Source: Streptomyces alanosinicus
Lineage (GTDB): Bacteria; Actinomycetota; Actinomycetes; Streptomycetales; Streptomycetaceae
Assembly: GCF_014650595.1 (NCBI RefSeq)
Contig: NZ_BMVG01000009.1
Span: 248,001-312,000 of the forward strand
DNA length: 64,000 nucleotides
Direction: 5' to 3'
Shown one piece after another: positions 59,785 to 64,000 of the stretch. The translations under genes were made by a program, and so were the position numbers. Numbering within the stretch: position 1 is the stretch's first letter; each line of letters opens with the position of its first letter. The notes under the pieces are model-generated. The model was not told the origin of the DNA and searched no databases. It saw nothing but the letters and a program-made list of their open reading frames with translations.

Positions 59785-61227
59785 ACTCCAGTCTGACTTC
59801 GCGATCTTGCGGTGGCCCCGGTCGGGAACGGGTACGGCCACCGCGTGATCATCGGGGGTTGTGGACTCCTGAAGATCGTGCGGTGGCCGCGGGCCATGGC
59901 GTAGACCCTGCCCGCTGGCGGGCGATGTTCGACCAGGTGATGGCCCACCTCGCGGGTCGGTTCGGGCGGGTCGAACCCTGGGCGACCGCCCGCGCCTATG
60001 TGCTGGGACTGCTGTCCGGCGCCGAGCGGAAGAACTGTCGGCGGCTGGCCGAACAGGCCGGTCACGCCCGGCCGGGCCGATGCGGCGCCTGCTGCGCTCC
60101 GCCCGCTGGGACGCCGACGCCGTGCGTGACGATATCCGCGCCTACGCCGTCGATCACCTCGGCACCGACGGCGGTGTCCTGATCGTGGACGAGACGGGCT
60201 CTGTGAAGAAGGGCCGCGCCTCGGCGGAGATGCAGCGCCTGTACACCGGCACCGCCGGACGCATCGAGAACAGCCAGGCGGCGTCTTCCCTGCCTACGCC
60301 ACCCCGCGCGGACGCGCCCTGACAGACCGTCGCCTCTGCCTGCCCGAGCACTCCTGGTGCTCCGATCCCGAACACCGGCAGGCGGCCGGAGCGCCCGAGG
60401 CGGTGCAGTTCGGGACCAGGCCCCGCCTGGCCACAGAGATGATCGCCGCCGCCCTGGACGCCAAAATCACCGCCGCGTGGATGACCGGCGACAAAGCATA
60501 CGGCCAGGACCCGCACCTGCGCGCCGGCCTGGAGGAACGGGGCATCGGCTACGTCCTGGCCGTCGTCTGCTCGACCCGGGTACGGATCAACCAGGGCCGT
60601 ACCCCCATCCGTGCCGACGCCCTCGCCGACCGCCTGCCCGCCACGGCCTGGCACCGGCACAGCACCGGCCGGGGCGCCAAGGGCCCGCGCCACTACGACC
60701 GGGCCTGGATCGGTATCGGCCACGACAGCCACCGCCACCTGCTCATCCGCCGCAACCGGACCACCAGCGAACTCGCCTTCCACCTGTGCTGGTCACCCAC
60801 TCAGGTGACGCTCTCGCAGCTGGTCCGCGTCGCGGGCATCCGCCGCAGCGTCGAGGAATGCTTCCAGGCCGCCAAGAGCCAGGCCGGACTCGACCACTAC
60901 CAGGTCAGACACTGGACCTCACGGCACCGCCACATCACACTCGCCATGCTCGCCCCGGCCTTCCTGACCGCTCCTGCCGCCGGCGCCGACCAGGACCGGC
61001 CCATCGGCCCACTCCACCCCAGCCGCACCAATACACCCGTCCCAGTGACCGTCCCGGAGATCCGCCACCTTCTCGCCGCCGTCCTCGCCACTCCGGTCAC
61101 CTCCACAGCCAGGCTGCTGCACTGGTCCAACTGGCGCAGATACCACCAGGCCGTAGCCCGACGCTGTCACTACCAACGACGATCCGCCGACGAACTCACC
61201 AGACGGATCATGAGACCGCACTGGAGT
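59785..61227 (+). mobile_element. Decayed IS701-family insertion sequence
   Basis: ACTCCAGT (59785-59792) and its inverse ACTGGAGT (61220-61227) are likely terminal repeat cores, enclosing 1443 bp with a single broken transposase gene. No target duplication is evident. It ends about 127 nt from the stop of the solute-binding-protein gene. Confidence 0.6.
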
Positions 61228-61236
61228 GCTGGGTAG
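59859..61236 (+). pseudogene. IS701-family transposase with two frameshifts
   Basis: Part 1 (frame of 59859) reads MFDQVMAHLAGRFGRVEPWATARAYVLGLLSGAERKNCRRLAEQAG. A shift near 60065 leads to MRRLLRSARWDADAVRDDIRAYAVDHLGTDGGVLIVDETGSVKKG. A second shift near 60280 leads to YATPRGRALTDRRLCLPEHSW and on to RSVEECFQAAKSQAGLDHYQVR, ending at 61236. The DETG and EECFQ acidic residues of the DDE core are present, but the gene cannot be read through. Confidence 0.85.
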
Positions 61237-61353
61237 GAGCATCGACAGGGCCGGAGTCGCTGATTCTGTCCGTCGCCTGTATGACGGCCAGGAGTTGCCG
61301 GGCCGTCGGCCCATCGCGCGGGGAGTGCGGGGCCGGGCGGCACCGGTCGGCGG

Positions 61354-62493
61354 TCAGGCCCCCGGGTGCAGTCCGAGCCAGCCGGGGCTCGGGTCGCCCT
61401 TGACCTCGCCGAAGTACAGGGCGAAGGTCTGCTTCCAGCGCTCCACCTCGGCGCGGTCGGCCATGAACTTCGGGAAGCCGTCCAGGTGGGCGTTGGGGTA
61501 CTCCCAGATGGGCTTCAGACCGCCCTGGGGAGTGATGTCGGTGCGCACCGACCAGCCGTTGAAGGATTGCTGCTGCACCTCGGCAGACAGCTGCCAGTTG
61601 AGGTAGAGCTTGGCGGCCGTCGGGTTCTTGGCCTGCTTCAGGATGGCCGCGCGCTGACCCCAGCTCATGAACGGGTGCCCGTCGGCGATCACCCACGTCG
61701 ACGGGGACGTGGACGAGGGGACTGCCGAGCCCGAGGTGCCGACGCCGATCGCCTTCTGCCCGGCGGAGACGGCGACACCCGGCGAGTTGCTGCCCCGGGC
61801 GAACTGCACGTCCTGGGCGGCCAGCTTGGCGATCCAGTCCCAGCCGTAGGTCCGGGTGTACAGCGTGTAGAGATACAGGGCGGCGTCGTCGTCGTGCGGG
61901 TACGAGGAGGCGATCTCGCCCTTCCACTTCGGGTCGACCAGGTCGAGCGGGTTGCGGGGCGCGTCCGAGCCCACGGCCGCCTTTCCGTACAGGAAGCTGA
62001 ACGCGCTCACCCTGACGGCCATCCACGCGCCCTGTGGGTCCTTGAACGCGTCGTACAGCTTTGAGAACCCGGCGGGCTTGTAGGGCAGCAGCCGGCCCTG
62101 CTGCTTCCACCGGACGAAGTCCTGCACGGTCTGCAGCTGTACGACGTCGGGAACGAGGGTGCCGGTGGCGAACTGGTTGTCGACGCGGACGTCGTGGTAC
62201 TTGCTGTAGTCGACGACCAGTGTCAGGTCGATGCCCGGGAAGCGGGACTTGAAGGCCGCCTTGGTGCTGTCCTGCTGCGTCGGGGTGTCGCCGCCAGCGT
62301 AGATGACGAGCTTTTCACCCTTCTTGAGGGCGGCCTGGTAGAGCTCGTCGAGCGTCCGGGTCTCCTCGGGGCCGGCCGCGTGCGGGGACACGGCGGCAGA
62401 GGCGGAGGCTATTGAGGCGCCGAACACTCCGGCGCCGAGGGCGGCACCAGCACCTGTCGCCAGGATACGTCGCCTGCTGGGGAGGATGGACAT
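61354..62493 (-). CDS. ABC-transporter substrate-binding protein with Tat-type signal
   Basis: A 379-residue extracellular solute-binding protein. The N-terminus ILPSRRRILATGAGAALGAGVFGASIASASAA has the twin arginines and h-region of a Tat signal. The mature part (KLVIYAGGDTPTQQDSTKAAFKSRFPGIDL, LVPDVVQLQTVQDFVRW, SWGQRAAILKQAKNPTAAKLYLNWQLS) is of the iron/spermidine-putrescine-binding fold. ATG 62493 has AAGGAAGG 9 nt upstream. No permease or ATPase gene is seen next to it; the IS701 remnant lies downstream. Confidence 0.85.
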   Translation of the reverse strand: MSILPSRRRILATGAGAALGAGVFGASIASASAAVSPHAAGPEETRTLDELYQAALKKGEKLVIYAGGDTPTQQDSTKAAFKSRFPGIDLTLVVDYSKYHDVRVDNQFATGTLVPDVVQLQTVQDFVRWKQQGRLLPYKPAGFSKLYDAFKDPQGAWMAVRVSAFSFLYGKAAVGSDAPRNPLDLVDPKWKGEIASSYPHDDDAALYLYTLYTRTYGWDWIAKLAAQDVQFARGSNSPGVAVSAGQKAIGVGTSGSAVPSSTSPSTWVIADGHPFMSWGQRAAILKQAKNPTAAKLYLNWQLSAEVQQQSFNGWSVRTDITPQGGLKPIWEYPNAHLDGFPKFMADRAEVERWKQTFALYFGEVKGDPSPGWLGLHPGA

Positions 62494-62667
62494 GCCGATG
62501 GAACCTTCCTTCATGGGGGTGGGGGGACAGGGCTCGCACCGAGGGCGGTACTCATTTGAGCGGTTCGGTGACGAATCTTCCCGCTCCCGCCTGGCTGGAC
62601 CCGGGACCTCGGTGGAGCAGCACATCGCCCGTGTGGTGCGCAAGTGATGCGCTTTGCCGGACGGACG
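62494..62667 (-). other. 174-nt gap before the substrate-binding-protein gene
   Basis: It lies between the SnoaL-like gene and the solute-binding-protein gene in the same direction. It contains no gene; the promoter of the solute-binding protein should be here but no clear -35/-10 was fixed. Confidence 0.3.
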
Positions 62668-63048
62668 TCAGAACATGGTGTTGTCGTTGGCGCTCTTCTC
62701 CGGTACCTCCTGGATCACGTCCCAGTGCTCGACGATCTTCCCGTCGACCACGCGCCAGAAGTCGGCGACGGCCATGCCCCGGTCGCCCGGCTTGAGGTGC
62801 AGGTTGCTGTGGGTGACCACCAACTCTCCTTCGGCGATGGCCCGCTTGATGTCCAGGCGCAGGTCGGGGAACTGCCCGCGCAGCCAGTGGACATACCCGA
62901 CGAAGGCTCCCGGGCCGTCCTGCGCCTCGGGGTTGTGCTGGGTGTAGCTCTCGCCGAGGTGCGCGGTGGCGGCGGCCTCGGGCTGGTGGTCGTTGAAGGC
63001 CTGCTCGTAGAAGGCGATCACGAGCGCCTTGTTGTCCGCGGCGGACAT
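62668..63048 (-). CDS. SnoaL-like polyketide cyclase-fold / NTF2-like protein 1
   Basis: A 126-residue NTF2-like protein: NKALVIAFYEQAFNDHQPEAAATAHLGESYTQHNPEAQDGPGAFVGYVHWLRGQFPDLRLDIKRAIAEGELVVTHSNLHLKPGDRGMAVADFWRVVDGKIVEHWDVIQEVP. The YTQHNP and DFWRVVDGKIVEHWDV strings are typical of SnoaL-like ester-cyclase proteins. ATG 63048 has CAGGAGAC upstream. It is the third gene of a minus-strand operon. Confidence 0.85.
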   Translation of the reverse strand: MSAADNKALVIAFYEQAFNDHQPEAAATAHLGESYTQHNPEAQDGPGAFVGYVHWLRGQFPDLRLDIKRAIAEGELVVTHSNLHLKPGDRGMAVADFWRVVDGKIVEHWDVIQEVPEKSANDNTMF

Positions 63049-63085
63049 ACGTGTCTCCTGGCTGGGGTGCTGGGTGCGGTACGGC

Positions 63086-63496
63086 TCAGTCGGTCATGGC
63101 GTCGCGGACGAGCGCCGTGTCGACGAACTGCTCGAAGCGCACGATGAGTCCACCGCGTACGACGAAGTGGTGGGCGACGCGGACGTGGATCGGCTTGCCG
63201 GTGGCCTTGTTGACGGCGGTGTAGCGGGCGAGGACGACGACGTTCTCGCCGTCGACGACGTAGGTGTCGTCGTGGGCGGTCCAGCCGTCCCAGTCCTGGC
63301 CGAGCTTCTCCATGACGTTCGAGGTGACGCCGTCGGGGGTGCGGTAGGTGCCGGCGAGCGGGAAGCCGGCCATCTCCGTCCACTCCACGTCGGGGGCGAG
63401 AGTGGCGCGCAGGGCATCCAGGTCGTCGGCGGCCGAGGCCAGGTACTGGCGGCGGACGACGTCGGCGGGCGCGGTGGAGGTGGCGAACTCGCTCAT
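63086..63496 (-). CDS. SnoaL-like / NTF2-fold protein 2
   Basis: A 136-residue protein: ADVVRRQYLASAADDLDALRATLAPDVEWTEMAGFPLAGTYRTPDGVTSNVMEKLGQDWDGWTAHDDTYVVDGENVVVLARYTAVNKATGKPIHVRVAHHFVVRGGLIVRFEQFVDTALV. It has the fold of limonene-1,2-epoxide-hydrolase/SnoaL relatives; activity unknown. ATG 63496 lies 2 nt after the stop of the MBL gene, so the two are tightly coupled. Confidence 0.85.
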   Translation of the reverse strand: MSEFATSTAPADVVRRQYLASAADDLDALRATLAPDVEWTEMAGFPLAGTYRTPDGVTSNVMEKLGQDWDGWTAHDDTYVVDGENVVVLARYTAVNKATGKPIHVRVAHHFVVRGGLIVRFEQFVDTALVRDAMTD

Positions 63497-63498
63497 CG

Positions 63499-64000
63499 TC
63501 AGCCCCACTTCATCTCGCCCTTGGCGACCTTCGAACCGATCTGGGCGGCGATCAGCATGCCGTTGTCCGGGAAGCGCTTGACGAGGGCGTCGTTCAGCGC
63601 GGCGCCGTCGGCGGCCTTGCCCAGCTCCTCCTCGAAGGCGATCAGGTAGTCGCGGGTGGCAGTGATGGCGGAGCCGTCGGCCGCGGTGCCGGGGAGGCGG
63701 TGGCCGGGGACGACCAGTTCCGGGTCGAGGGCGGCCATCTCGTCGAGGAGGTCGATCCAGGCGGCGCGGTCGCCGGGGGTGGGGGTGTCGGCGACCCAGA
63801 CGTGCTCCTGCTGGAAGAGAAGGACGCCGCCGAGCAGGGCGCGGTGCTCGGCCTGCCAGAGGTAGTGGCGGTCGGGCAGGCCGGCCGGGCCGCCCTTGAG
63901 CTCGAAGCGGTGGCCCTCCAGGGTGAGGTCGCCGGTCAGCGGCTCCAGGTCGACCAGGCGGGTGGGGAGGTTCGGGCCGAGCGCCGCCCAGGCCTTGAGC
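63499..64000 (-). CDS. MBL-fold metallo-hydrolase, C-terminal part (cut by window edge)
   Basis: The frame is open to the window end; its 5' part lies beyond 64000. The visible part reads LEGHRFELKGGPAGLPDRHYLWQAEHRALLGGVLLFQQEHVWVADTPTPGDRAAWIDLLDEMAALDPELVVPGHRLPGTAADGS, then a helical tail. The late PGH motif and GGVLLFQ/VWVAD pattern are those of MBL-fold lactonase/glyoxalase-like enzymes. It leads an operon with two SnoaL-like proteins, possibly a small detoxification or tailoring unit. Confidence 0.75.
   Translation of the reverse strand, partial: LKAWAALGPNLPTRLVDLEPLTGDLTLEGHRFELKGGPAGLPDRHYLWQAEHRALLGGVLLFQQEHVWVADTPTPGDRAAWIDLLDEMAALDPELVVPGHRLPGTAADGSAITATRDYLIAFEEELGKAADGAALNDALVKRFPDNGMLIAAQIGSKVAKGEMKWG

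Larger units (their letters stand above)
57743..61227. mobile_element. Visible part of an integrative element at tRNA-Pro copy 2
   Basis: The first ~115 nt after the tRNA resemble the left end of the island at 36711. An intact tyrosine integrase follows in the usual orientation (3' end towards the tRNA), then an AT-richer, palindrome-rich stretch, then an IS701-type remnant. No second copy of the tRNA 3' end was seen up to 64000, so the right end lies outside the window or was lost. Confidence 0.6.

Noticed and set aside
61237..64000. Right attachment site of the element at tRNA-Pro copy 2
   Set aside because: No copy of the tRNA 3' sequence (GGTTCAAATCCTGTCGTCCC) was found between the integrase and the window end.

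Overview
The window is very GC-rich DNA with GTG starts and AGGAGG-type ribosome sites. It carries a conservon, a full actinobacterial hopanoid operon and Streptomyces-type small proteins, so it is almost certainly a Streptomyces chromosome. From memory, the hopanoid-to-tdh/kbl order resembles the S. coelicolor SCO6759-SCO6801 region; this could not be checked here.

Layout. 1-2.4 kb: end of a glycosyltransferase gene and a TagGH-type ABC exporter. 2.7-15.6 kb: a 12.9-kb, tightly coupled, plus-strand hopanoid operon (hpnC, hpnD, a 50-codon micro-gene, hpnE, polyprenyl synthase, shc, hpnG, hpnH, ispG, dxs, hpnO). FPP made from a dedicated MEP supply becomes squalene, then hopene, adenosylhopane, ribosylhopane and aminobacteriohopanetriol. 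15.6-25.6 kb: small regulators and enzymes (DUF4190, XRE-cupin plus a 40-aa membrane protein, phosphatase, alpha-galactosidase, SGNH hydrolase, TetR, TipA-like MerR, Leu/Glu dehydrogenase, a broken TetR, MBL hydrolase). 26.2-30.7 kb: a conservon (CvnA-D plus a GAF protein). 30.9-36.5 kb: threonine catabolism (tdh-kbl), LysR, YjbR, and a split transketolase.

36.6-42.8 kb: a tRNA-Pro(GGG) gene followed by a ~6-kb island that ends in a 43-nt copy of the tRNA 3' end. The island carries an IS1380-type insertion sequence with TSD, a PIN-domain remnant, a full-length second-type RNase J, a GNAT and a TPR remnant. It has no integrase. 57.7-61.2 kb: a second, identical tRNA-Pro(GGG) gene with a homologous left end, but here with an intact tyrosine integrase, followed by a palindrome-rich AT-richer stretch and a decayed IS701-type element. 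The two sites look like integrations of related elements.

42.9-57.6 kb: chromosomal genes. These include a COG4705 membrane protein, DUF4916, a FluG-like amidohydrolase/glutamine-synthetase pair preceded by a striking tandem repeat, a methyltransferase, HAD, orphan histidine kinase, lipase, thiolase, an acyl-CoA ligase interrupted by a short palindromic insertion, TauE, cobK, cobF and DUF309. Between thiolase and ligase lie five 23-bp repeats, four or five of which fold into hairpins, mostly with a GAAA loop. 61.3-64 kb: an orphan Tat-type solute-binding protein and a minus-strand operon of two SnoaL-like proteins and a partial MBL hydrolase.

Most notable: the two micro-ORFs coupled into the hopanoid operon; the H-x-D-S pentad-repeat tail of CvnA; the paired tRNA-Pro islands with RNase J cargo; the start-codon-like repeat in front of the glutamine-synthetase-like gene; and the tandem hairpins at 52.6 kb. 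All functions are inferred from reading the translations; no database search was run.
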